A stretch of DNA of 34,246 nt. It comes from Acrasis kona. Its lineage: Eukaryota; Heterolobosea; Eutetramitea; Acrasida; Acrasidae. This document shows positions 20,651 to 29,716 of this stretch, piece after piece (within the stretch, counting starts at the first letter, position 1; each line of letters starts with the position of its first letter). The notes beneath the pieces were generated by a model, which made no database searches, was not told the DNA's origin, and was given only the letters and a program-made list of their open reading frames with translations. The DNA is taken from assembly GCA_026419775.2 (NCBI GenBank), contig JAOPGA020001798.1, positions 1 to 34,246 of the forward strand, written 5' to 3'. Made by a program: the position numbers and the translations under genes.

Positions 20651-23600
20651 TTAAACCGTCAATAAATCTTTAATGATGGCCAGTCTTTTCGTGACTTGGT
20701 CAAAAGATGGTCTTTCATACTTATCATCCTGCCAACAATCCTTCATAAGCGAAACATACTCAACTAGTGACTCGCTGACAATTAAACTCTCATCAAACGC
20801 TGGCCTTTCTCCATTCTTTACTTTCTCTGCAATTACAAAAATTGATAAAAACTCATCAGAGTACGCCATCTTCTCTGTAAGCAATTCATACATGACGATA
20901 CCAAAACTATACACATCACAGCTTTGATTGTATGGATGGTTCCTGATGATTTCTGGGGCTATATAACCTGCGGTTCCAACATTTCCAGTCATGTCATAAC
21001 CATTTTTATGGAATTTGCTAATTCCAAAGTCACAGACCTTTGCTCTTGTGATATTTTTATCTACCAAAATGTTACCAAGTTTTAAATCTCTGTGTATTAG
21101 AGGCGGATCAATAGAATGCAAATAAGTCATGCCTGCGGCAACATCTATAAGAAGAGACAGTTTTCTTTGCATGTTTAGATGTACATAACTATTTCTATTT
21201 TTTAATATGATATTTTCAAGAGATTTTCCCTCCATCAACTCGGTTACAATTATATTTTTTTGTTGATTAACACAAATGCCCATAAATTGAACAATATTGA
21301 GGTGGTGCAACGATTTCATAATTCTAACTTCGCTTTCAAATGCGTCAATATCATTGTCATCCTGATTAAATCTTGCTTCCATAACTTTGATTGCCACAGG
21401 AGAATTCAAGTAGCTACCACAAAACACAACACCAAACGCACCTTTAGCAATAACCTGATCAAATGACAAACTATCAAAATCTATTAAATAAGAACGGTTA
21501 ATAGCTTCAAGCTCTACATTTTTGGTTAACAGTTCTTCCTCAAGGAGAGATCATCTTTTTATTTAATTTGTGTTGATTATAAAGCCTTCTTATTAGTTTA
21601 AATATAGGCCTCGAAAGTATTATCGCTATTAAAAGAAACAAAGCAATTAATAAAGGATAAACTATATAACCAAAATAAATATTGCAATTATCACCTATGT
21701 ATCCCTTATAACATAAACATTGGTAATTGACACAAGAGCCATGACCATTACATACATTTGGATCTTTAGATAATATGTTGTTACATATTGTTTCATCACA
21801 TTGAGCACCATATAAATTTTCATTACATTGACAAATATCATTATCAATACATCTGCCATTTGATGAACACACTTTATAGTCAGTTTCTTTAAAGCCAAAG
21901 CATGATGCTATACATGTACCTTGAATACTTGTGTAATTTTGATTATTACAAATACAGTTATTAAATGAAACACAAATGCCTCTTCCATTACATGTAGATA
22001 TATTAGCATAATCAATTTGAGCACAAGAATATCTTTCACACTCTTCTCCATAATAACCAACACTACAATTCATTGAAAGGAATGTGGTATAAGTACCTGC
22101 ATATAATGATATTATTGATTTGTTTATAGGCGCAGTTATACTAGGTATTAAAACTTTAGACTCTATTGCAATATTGTTTCCAAATGTATTATAGTTATTA
22201 CTGCCATAAAAATACAAATTATTTTGATCATTTAATGCTGCTATGTGAGTATAACCTATTGATAAAGTTTTAAATTTAATATTATTTATACTTATTTGTA
22301 TTGGTTTAGTTAATGCTTTTATAAAGAATCGATTAAAGAAAGCTCCCCAAAAATACACAATGCCATCTGTGGAAATTACTGCTGAAACAAACTCATTACA
22401 AAAAATAGATTTGATTTTTTTTTGAAATGGAACAAAGACAATTTCATTAATGACAGATATATTTCCAATACCAAGTGAACCATAGCTATTATCACCATAC
22501 GTATAAACAGTATTATTAGCAGTTAATAATAAAATATGATTACGACCTACAGCAACATCAATAATCTTTTCATTTTTTATATTCATAATTTTGTTTTTAA
22601 ACATTATAGATCCATTATTAAACAAAAAACAATGATGAAGGGGAATATGACAATACATTTGTGAAATTTCAAAATTTAAAAAGCTGACGGTTTTGTTTAA
22701 ATATATATCTAAAACTACTCTATTTTGAAATAAAATTAATGGATAACAACATTTTTTAATTATATTAGATGTTTGATATACAATATCTTGGTTTCTAATT
22801 ATTTGGTTATTTGTTATAAATTGTATACTATTTGTATTTATATTTATAATTTGCATAATATTTTCTAAGTTATTTAAAAATTTAAAATTTCTTAATTGAT
22901 TAACATAAAAATAACCGTCATTCTTTTTTATAATAATTACTCGATCAGTATTATCATTAAATCTGTGAGAATATAAACTTCCAATTGTTTTAGTAACATT
23001 TGTTTCAATTTGAAAATATTCATATTTAAATTCAAAATTAACCAAATTAGTAAATTTATATCCAATTAAAATTCCATTATTTAATGTCATATGTACTGTA
23101 TTTGCTATAATTGTAACATCAATTACATTTTTTTGTAAAATATTCGTCTTAATAGTATTATTTTGTATATTTTCAATAAAATATAAATCTCTTTCTATTG
23201 ACTTTACAAATATAACCTCGTTTCCATAATCCATTAAATAAATATCATTTATTAAAAATGTAGTTAATAATATTTCAACTCTTGTTTCTTTTAAAATATA
23301 TAAAGATCCATTATTTACAAGAATAAATAATATTGGCTCAATAAACAAATTATTTGATTCATACCACATTATAGTAACAATCTCCATATTTTTAAATTCA
23401 TATAATAAACACAGGTTTGAAGAATTACATGTTCTATTTTGATATAATCTAAAAATATAAATTTATAATAAATTAAAATGTTACTTACATAATGTCAGGC
23501 CCCCAACCATATAACATTGTTTTGTTAGAAACAGCAAATATTACTTTTTGATTACTTGTTGCGACAGATGTAACATTTGACAATTTAAATTCAACTGCAT

Positions 23601-24067
23601 ATTCTGAAGGCTTCTCAAACAATCCAACCGCTCCTTTACCCCACAAATACAACTCTCCGTTGTTTGTTATAGCGGCAACGGTCTCTCGAATGTTGTACTG
23701 GGCTAAATGTATAAACATGGGTGGCGGAAGCCAAAATTGAGCATGAACAACCCTGAATAAGTCTTCTGCACCAGCAGTAACAACTCCAAATATTCCGTTA
23801 CCCTAAAAATTTGTGAGTTTTATTTTTTTGTCCGCTTACCAACTGACCGACGTCGTTATCAATCCCTTGACTGTATATCGCTCCATCTTCCGTTAATATA
23901 AATCTATTGAAAGAATTTTCGGCAATAGATTTGATTTCCTGAGCACTTTCGAATTCATATCTTTCGAACTTTCTTTCGAAAGGGAATAGGCCTGCTCCGT
24001 AATTGAATGTCTTGCAGTTGATGTAGTGCAAGATGAGCACCAAGAAGCAGATTGTGATGTTTGACAT
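20651..24067 (-). CDS. RCC1-repeat/EGF receptor with TKL kinase, split by a +1 frameshift
   Basis: Exons 24067-23840, 23802-23489 and 23448-21540. The introns are 37 and 40 nt. A signal peptide (MSNITICFLVLILHYINC) is followed by RCC1-like propeller repeats (GELYLWGKGAVG, TVYTYGDNSYGSLGIG, NLYFYGSNNYN). About four EGF-like units (CNGHGSC...CLCYKGYIGDNC) and one TM segment (VYPLLIALFLLIAIIL) follow. The receptor frame stops at TGA 21542-21540, 816 aa. The kinase frame begins at once at 21541 in +1 and runs to 20651 (296 aa): KGAFGVVF, VAIKVM, HRDLKLGN, CDFGISK, APEII. It has no Met before the kinase core, so it is not a stand-alone gene. No GT lies between the TM segment and the junction, so an intron does not explain it. 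Either a sequence/assembly error, a recent disabling mutation, or recoding at CCT-TGA. Confidence 0.8.
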
Positions 24068-24070
24068 TTC

Positions 24071-24392
24071 TCAACCTATTTCACCAAATAACCGTGTTGT
24101 ATTGTAAGGTTCCACTTCCCCTTTGTAAGTTTCCATTGAACAAAACTCACCGAAAGGACGTAAAACCCTGAATGCTGCACACTCGCTGAAATGTTTGGGC
24201 ACCATCCTTTCAGTGTAATTTATAATATTTGATGAAGCGGTTGGACTCTGGTAGAAGCAACACCAATTTGCAACAATACAAACGCTCTATGAGGTTTACT
24301 TTAGTGATAAGATCAGAACGCACCGAAGCAGACGATCCAGATTGGGGAATTTTCCATTTTTTGTGTTCCCTACCCGTATGAGTCGAAGGCAT
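24071..24392 (-). CDS. Possible small two-exon gene (uncertain)
   Basis: A 31-codon ATG exon (24392-24300, beginning MPSTHTGREHKKWKIP) ends at a GTAAAC donor. A pyrimidine-rich acceptor (TTCTACCAG, 24248) then rejoins an open frame to TGA at 24071, for 89 aa. An alternative GTGCGT...CTCATAG intron of 37 nt reaches the same second frame. The product is unrecognised. The stop lies only 3 nt before the ATG of the receptor-kinase gene on the same strand, which argues for a 5' leader or chance open frame rather than a separate gene. Confidence 0.25.
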
Positions 24393-24438
24393 CGTTTAAG
24401 AATTTAAATCTACAAACAAATGTTTATTTAAAAGTAAT

Positions 24439-25515
24439 TTACAATTTCGATCTGCCAACGTGAAGTAACGTGTTCAAGATTTGCGCCGCTCTCAATGAAG
24501 ATCCATAAGACATTGTGATTCCGCTACCAGAATGACCATAATTATGAATCACTGGAATCACGCGTCCATCAAAAGTAATCAAATCCTTCTCGACTCTTAT
24601 ACCTGATTTTCTGTGAGGTCTCAACCCCACCCAATGTCCAATCACTTTTCCATTCTGTTTGATTTTCATCTGTGGAATCATTTGTTCGCATCTATCAAGA
24701 ATGTTTTGTGCAATCTCCGTTGATGGTTCCATATTAAACTTACCAATTTCAAATGTGCCTCCCATCGTGAAAATACCTTCACCCTTCGGGTAAATGTACG
24801 TGGAACCATGTTCACCTTTATCTCTTAAAAAGTAATTATTCTGATGGAAACCACTCTGCTTTGGATTAAATTGAACGCGAACGAGTTGCCCACGAACAGG
24901 AATTACATCCTTGTCCTTGAACAATTCGAAAGATCCCAATCCAGTACAATTGACTACAACATCACAGTTGTTGTTGTTGAATTCGTTAATGCTTCCAACT
25001 CTTTTTTGGACAATTGGATTTCCACCGAGTTTGTAGTACTGCGATTCAAGGTAAATTAGATACTTCTCCATGTTTACACAGGGCACAATGTATTTCCAGG
25101 CATACTTGTAGGTAGGGTTTTCTAGTACCCCATCCTTGTCGTTGCTCCTGGTAATTAACTGCAAGTCTCCAAAGCCGCAAGAATGGAAGTCTTGAGGATG
25201 CGCAGGCTCTCCGGTTGTTGGTAGATCATCTCTGCCAAATCTATATCCTGTCCTTAAATAAACACCACTTTCAACATTAGTTGATAATTGAGTTAAACGT
25301 TTTAAGGTTTGATATGAATACTCCTTGACATCATTAGCTGGTCCAACCCCTATCTCTGGAGTCCAACTAGCACCGGCACCACTGCTCGTCGTATCTAAAC
25401 CTTTTTTGTCGGACCAAACCGTGACGCTTACATCGCGGCACTCCTTCAAAATACATATTGCAGTTTGGAGCCCAATAACCCCAGCTCCAACAATAATCAC
25501 ATTACTACTTTTCAT
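24439..25515 (-). CDS. D-amino-acid oxidase (or D-aspartate oxidase), peroxisomal
   Basis: 358 residues, single exon, ATG at 25515. The N-terminal VIIVGAGVIGLQTAI is the FAD-binding GxGxxG. SSGAGASWTPE matches the conserved DAAO loop. STYIYPKGEGIFTMGG and GLRPHRKSGIRVE carry the Tyr and Arg that hold the substrate carboxylate, and VIHNYGHSGSGITMSYGSS is the DAAO signature. The chain ends in SKL, a type 1 peroxisomal targeting signal. The enzyme oxidises D-amino acids to 2-oxo acids, ammonia and hydrogen peroxide, which fits use of bacterial D-amino acids by a phagotroph. DAAO and D-aspartate oxidase cannot be told apart with certainty here. Length is normal for the family. Confidence 0.93.
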   Translation of the reverse strand: MKSSNVIIVGAGVIGLQTAICILKECRDVSVTVWSDKKGLDTTSSGAGASWTPEIGVGPANDVKEYSYQTLKRLTQLSTNVESGVYLRTGYRFGRDDLPTTGEPAHPQDFHSCGFGDLQLITRSNDKDGVLENPTYKYAWKYIVPCVNMEKYLIYLESQYYKLGGNPIVQKRVGSINEFNNNNCDVVVNCTGLGSFELFKDKDVIPVRGQLVRVQFNPKQSGFHQNNYFLRDKGEHGSTYIYPKGEGIFTMGGTFEIGKFNMEPSTEIAQNILDRCEQMIPQMKIKQNGKVIGHWVGLRPHRKSGIRVEKDLITFDGRVIPVIHNYGHSGSGITMSYGSSLRAAQILNTLLHVGRSKL

Positions 25516-25767
25516 CTTTGTTTATTTGGAAAACTGTTGACGTTTTGTTTTATTTGGTCTAGATAATCTTATATAATATTCCATTGAAGTTCTCTTGATC
25601 AAACGTAAAGGTTATGTTATGATAACGTATTTGTACCAGATGACAGAAGGTTGATTAAAATTATCTTGTTAAAAAGGTTGCATGATAACAAAGAACACAC
25701 CCTCCTTGAGAGGATCCAGTTAAACCTGTTGTCAAAACAAGAATTAAACAGTGCTTTAAAGTGAAAA

Positions 25768-25850
25768 TGGACGAGTCCGGAATTGAACCGGAGACTTCTT
25801 GCATGCTAAGCAAGCACTCTTTGTCGAAAAACCAACTGAGTTACACGCCC
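25768..25850 (-). tRNA. trnA-AGC: tRNA-Ala (AGC) with an enlarged D-loop
   Basis: 83 nt. Anticodon arm CTTGC-TTAGCAT-GCAAG gives anticodon AGC. The T arm is CCGG-TTCAATT-CCGG (B box GGTTCAATTCC). Acceptor 5' GGGCGTG pairs with 3' CTCGTCC and discriminator A, keeping the G3:U70 wobble that specifies alanine; pair 6:67 is a T-T mismatch. The D arm is ACTC/GAGT, but its loop is about 18 nt instead of about 8 because of an extra 10 nt (near TTTTCGACAA) after the conserved GG. A TTTT pol III terminator follows directly. It is either a tRNA with a non-canonical D-loop intron or a decaying copy. Confidence 0.85.
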
Positions 25851-26060
25851 TATATACTTATATAATGCGTAAATTACAAATCTATATTATAACCTAAAGT
25901 TATGATCTATGATGATGTAAATTATGATCCGGAAGGAATTATTGACTTTAAATTCACTTTCTATAATCTTTATTTCCAATCCAAAATGAAATCTTCATCA
26001 TTGTGCAGTGGTTGAGCGTTCAAGTCAACGGGAAATGGAAGTAGGTCAACCTCAAAATAC
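25851..26060. other. AT-rich spacer between tRNA and ORF
   Basis: No gene seen; this is the 5' flank of the tRNA. A short ATG frame at about 25987 stops quickly. Confidence 0.3.
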
Positions 26061-26618
26061 ATGAAACTCTTGTCCACAACCAGTGCAAGGGACCCCTCTT
26101 CAGGCCAAGGTTCTCAGCAAGAACGCCCCTCGGCGTCAAGGCGTTTACAAATCATCGAGGATCTTGTCTCCATACATGAGACAAAGATTGTGCAATTAGA
26201 GGCAACTTCGATCATTAATGATTGCATGGAAAGAATAATAATGCTGGAGAAGAGACTGGATCTCTTTGAGGAGAAGAATCAAGTATATTTTAAGGATCCG
26301 GACGCCTCTATCGATACATTGATCAACATGGCCATAGTTGAGGGTGACAGTACTGAAAGATTTGGTAACTGGAAGATTGTGTTCTCGCAACTGGTCAGAG
26401 ATTATGGCGATAATCTCATCAATCACTTCACAAGCACCTACGCTCTACACAAGTTGCATTTTTGCAAATGGGGTTATCTGGAGGATCCCAACGTGCAGCA
26501 GATGGTTAAGGATCACAATTTGGTGTACGGGCACCTTTTCCCTCGATCAAGTCTTTCCACTCTGGCCACTAACATCGCGTCGCCATCAAGACCCAATCAT
26601 AACAAGCGTAAGAGATGA
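26061..26618 (+). CDS. Hypothetical coiled-coil protein, possibly retroelement ORF1
   Basis: 185 residues from ATG 26061. The N-terminus is Ser/Gln-rich, then comes a heptad-like helix (TSIINDCMERIIMLEKRLDL), a middle region FGNWKIVFSQLVRDYGDNLI...HFCKWGYLEDP, and a basic end (RPNHNKRKR). I do not recognise the family. Its position just upstream of reverse-transcriptase remnants on the same strand suggests a Gag-like ORF1, but it has its own downstream AATAAA at about 26647 and could be a host gene. Confidence 0.45.
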   Translation: MKLLSTTSARDPSSGQGSQQERPSASRRLQIIEDLVSIHETKIVQLEATSIINDCMERIIMLEKRLDLFEEKNQVYFKDPDASIDTLINMAIVEGDSTERFGNWKIVFSQLVRDYGDNLINHFTSTYALHKLHFCKWGYLEDPNVQQMVKDHNLVYGHLFPRSSLSTLATNIASPSRPNHNKRKR

Positions 26619-26755
26619 ATGCTGTCATCATTATTAATTAAGTACAATAAAGTTTACGAATTTAATCACATGTTTGATTATGTAACTGCGGAATTTGGTA
26701 ACCAAATAGCTCGTAGATCATTCCCTCAGTCAAAAATTGATGTGTTACAAATGGA

Positions 26756-27224
26756 ATGAAATTTTTTTATTTATCCACGCCCCCGACTAATGTAGAGGCT
26801 CCTCGTAATAGTATTCCTTCAAGGCATATGCTATCTGTAAGACAGCAAATACAATTTATGAAAGAGCGGAGATTGATTGAGGCTAGAGCCCGCAGTTTGA
26901 TATGCAACTACATGTCCATTCAGACTAGAGAAGCGCTGTCGTATCATAATGAATGGTAAACGCTATACCGCTTATTTGGAGAGATTTCTTTTGCGCAACA
27001 TGCCTACTTTCAGTGATTTAAATGAATTTGTTTTGAAGCACAATTTCGCATGTAAATTGGATTTATCTGAAGTTTATTGGAGTATCCGAGTTCAGGAAGC
27101 CGACACGTCGTATTCAGGGATCCGATTTGATGGTGTGGATTATGTTTGGTTGGTAGCTCCTATGAGACTAGGAACTAGTGCGTTCGCTTGTCAAGAGGTG
27201 ACTGCCACTGTAGCAGAAGAATGA
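26756..27224 (+). pseudogene. Reverse transcriptase fragment, DIRS/Ngaro-like (degenerate)
   Basis: Two overlapping frames: 26756-26959 (ends ALSYHNEW then stop) and 26949-27224, which carries RT palm motifs. Motif A is FACKLDLSEVYWSIRV with the catalytic Asp codon at 27060. Then come SGIRFDGVDYVWLV and motif B-like PMRLGTSAFACQEV. The frame ends before a YxDD box, and the shift near 26950 breaks it, so it is a truncated copy. The combination KLDL..Y...I and the substrate-side strand FDGVDYVW resemble tyrosine-recombinase (DIRS/Ngaro) retrotransposons, but the class is not certain without a search. An additional short frame with the same orientation precedes it (about 26668-26757). Confidence 0.7.
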
Positions 27225-27378
27225 TAGAGCGACGGCGTAGCCGTGCGACGAGCCCACTTTTGATGTTACTCGTACTTGAATGAATGTTCTACTTTTCTAA
27301 TAATTTCTAAGAAGGTAGAGCCTACTTTTCACATTAGAAATAACAATGTACAAAACAGTAAAGATGGGTACTTTTAGC

Positions 27379-27530
27379 TACGAAGTATAACGTCGTGCTT
27401 TCTGTGGTCCTAAGCATAAAGGCGTATTTTTGTTCTAAAGTATGAGGCGTACTTTTTGTTACGAAGTATAACGTCGTGCTTTTTGTAGTCCTAAGCATAA
27501 AGGTGTGCTTTACGAAGCATAACGTTCTTA
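27379..27530. repeat. Short tandem-like direct repeats downstream of the RT fragment
   Basis: TACGAAGTATAACGTCGTGC occurs at 27379 and again at 27460, each followed by a near copy of GTCCTAAGCATAAAGG. A third degenerate copy (TACGAAGCATAACGTT) starts at 27511. The spacing is 81 then 51 nt. Such short repeats could belong to the 3' end of the retroelement. Confidence 0.6.
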
Positions 27531-27960
27531 CCCTCTGTACTTACTTTACCATGGCCGTCCTGTTGGAAGTTCTATCTACTCCAGGCACTTGAATTTCAAA
27601 TGTAAAGATTGTGGAGGAGATGCGATGATTGCTGATGTATCGTTCGAACCACCGAAGAGAAGTGAAAAGGGGTGGAAATCAAAGTTTGAGGAGTGGTCAA
27701 TAAAATAACCTCAGCAAAACAAAATTCTCGACTAAATTCCTTGTCCAAATACAACATTTTTAAAAGCATTATTCGTCTAGTTGTTGTCTATGAAGGCAAC
27801 CCAAGGAAAATTAGGGGTATGGGAACACATATTGATTTTCCTGATACAATGGATGCGCATGGTTGAAAAAGTGATGCTTACTATCATTATAACAAGGACC
27901 TAATCGTCCACAAGAACCCAAACAACTACGAGGAGTTTTTAAGTAAGATAAATCAATAAA
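27523..27960 (+). pseudogene. Relict coding segments, unknown family
   Basis: Frame 27523-27708 has a Cys pair (NFKCKDCGGDAMI) and a Lys/Trp-rich end (KRSEKGWKSKFEEW). A second frame, 27711-27959, reads RLVVVYEGNPRKIRGMG, has one in-frame TGA near 27863, then KDLIVHKNPNNYEEFLSKIN. Neither has a convincing start, and they are out of phase with one another, so they look like pieces of a decayed gene or of the neighbouring mobile element. I do not recognise the family. Confidence 0.35.
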
Positions 27961-28107
27961 AGATGCAAATTCAAAATTCTTACCAAGGATAAATATGGAT
28001 GTGCTTTACATAGCTTGTCTAAGTCAATCAATCATGTCAATGTCATCATGGTAAGTTAAATTCGTTGAATGACCATCTTTGGTCACCATACTCCATCACA
28101 AACAAAC
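27961..28107. other. 5' flank of the DH-PH gene
   Basis: No gene seen. An ATG immediately followed by GTAAGT at about 28048-28055 could be an alternative first exon or a 5' UTR intron donor. Confidence 0.25.
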
Positions 28108-29294
28108 ATGAGCAATTCCACCCTTCTGTTCATTGTTTTGGTCTTGATCTCCTATGTCATTTGCAACTGTCCAAGTGCAAGGAGTGACAAAGCTGAGCAA
28201 AGGGCTAACATTGTTAAAGAGATCTACAGCACAGAGGAGGCTTATGGTAAGAATTATCCGTAAATCCACTTTAACATTCAGTTGGTGCACTAAAGACTTT
28301 GAACGATAAAGTTATTGAGCCAACAAAAAAGCAGAGACTCTTGACTGTTGCACTCTTCAAACAATACTTCTCAAGCATTAGTGCCTTAAGACCAATCAAT
28401 GGTATGTTTAAAGTTAATGAATTTTATTTAACATGCGCAGAAAAGTTCTTGGCTGAGATAAAAGCACATTTACAGATCGAAGACATGGATGAGCGTGCTG
28501 TTGCGTTGGTTAAAACCTTTGCAGAGTACACCCCAGCATTCAAACTGTACATTGTAAGTGATGAATATCTTTTATTAATGTAACACGTACAGGATTACCT
28601 CAAGGTGAATCTAGCAAACACTCTTGCTATCAAGGCCGAGATTACTAAGAAGTCCAAGTTTGGAAAGTTCTTGACTGGATTGGCCAGGACCACAGATGTT
28701 AAGGACGTTACCGCACTCTATGTCACCCCAGCACAACGCTTACCTCGCTACTCATTGTTACTTTGCGAGCTTGCGAAGACCTATACCGCCGGTGATGATT
28801 ACGATAGAGTCACCAACGCACTAAATGAAATCAAGAAGGTCCTCACTACCAACAACGATAAGATGAAACAATCTGATGACCAAAATAGATTAGTTGCAAT
28901 CAACAAACAATTCAAGGTTCCTCAAGTCACACCTCATCGCAAATTTGTTACAGAGTTCGTCAATAGTGGAATCAAGTGTGGAGATGGAAACATTAAAGCG
29001 AAAACCTTCAAATTGGTGAATTGCAGCGTATATGTGTTCAACGACCTACTTGTTGTGAACAAGAAAACAGCAGTCCTCAACGGTGCGTTCCAGATTGGAC
29101 TCAAGTCTGGTGTGGCCGATCCTCAATTCAAAGATTCCATTACCAAAGTTGGTCTAAACGAAGATCCAAACCAATCCTGCACCTTTGTCATGCAAGTAGA
29201 TCATAAATCCAAACCTGCAACCTTTACCAAGTTCCAAGTTCCTGCAAATGTGTGCGATGGTTTCCGTGATAAGATTAATGAACTTGTTCAATAA
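28108..29294 (+). CDS. RhoGEF (DH-PH) protein with N-terminal signal sequence
   Basis: Exons 28108-28246, 28282-28401, 28441-28553 and 28593-29294. The introns are 35, 39 and 39 nt, and the product is 357 aa; an in-frame ATG at 28069 would add 13 residues. The protein begins MSNSTLLFIVLVLISYVICN, a textbook signal peptide or signal anchor. Then comes a Dbl-homology domain: ANIVKEIYSTEEAYVGALKT (CR1), LFKQYFSSI, and TPAQRLPRYSLLLCELAKTY (CR3). The last 120 residues form a PH-like domain (CSVYVFNDLLVVNKKTAV strands and a C-terminal helix FRDKINELV). All intron junctions rejoin DH motifs. DH domains exchange GDP for GTP on Rho GTPases in the cytosol, so a secretory signal is unexpected. TAA overlaps an AATAAA. 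Confidence 0.88.
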
Positions 29295-29716
29295 AACTTG
29301 CAGTATTAATTGGTTCAAAATTTGAACAATTCAGATCTCTTCGAAGATAGTTACTATAAAATCCTTGATAATTTGACAAGCGCTACTGGTAATACTGCTA
29401 TGCATCCTCAGTTTCCAACTCTGAATCTGCCAAGCTTTTCGGAGTAACAGCACTAAAATTTGACTTTTATTGTAAACATGGGTAAATCAAAACCGTCACG
29501 GACAAAAGCCAATCAAAAATATTTTTAAAGTTTGCCCCACAAGGTGATTTGATTTGTTTTCGTAAAGCGTGAAGGAGGCTTTGCTTGCCTAAAAAGCGTA
29601 AATGGGCCCTCAATTCCAAAACAGTACACTTTATTGCGTTCCTTTCAGCATTCGCCGCGCTGTAATTATTAAATCTGATAGAAGCTTAAATTGTACAAAA
29701 TCGAGTTCAACGGCTA
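29295..29716. other. Intergenic region with a short palindrome
   Basis: About 420 nt without a gene. GTTCAAA-A-TTTGAAC at 29313-29327 is a perfect 7-bp inverted repeat about 20 nt past the DH-PH stop. No tRNA or other RNA gene was recognised. Confidence 0.4.

Noticed and set aside
20651-21469. Kinase as an independent gene starting at 21469
   Set aside because: The apparent start is TTG; no ATG precedes the kinase core in that frame, and the frame continues upstream to 21541, meeting the receptor frame.
21539-21660. An intron to bridge receptor and kinase frames
   Set aside because: No GT donor exists between the TM segment and the junction except one inside the TM codons, which would destroy the membrane span.
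24248-24299. Splicing of the 24071-24392 frame into the receptor-kinase gene
   Set aside because: The available donor and acceptor combinations lead to a stop codon just before the receptor ATG, not to its frame.
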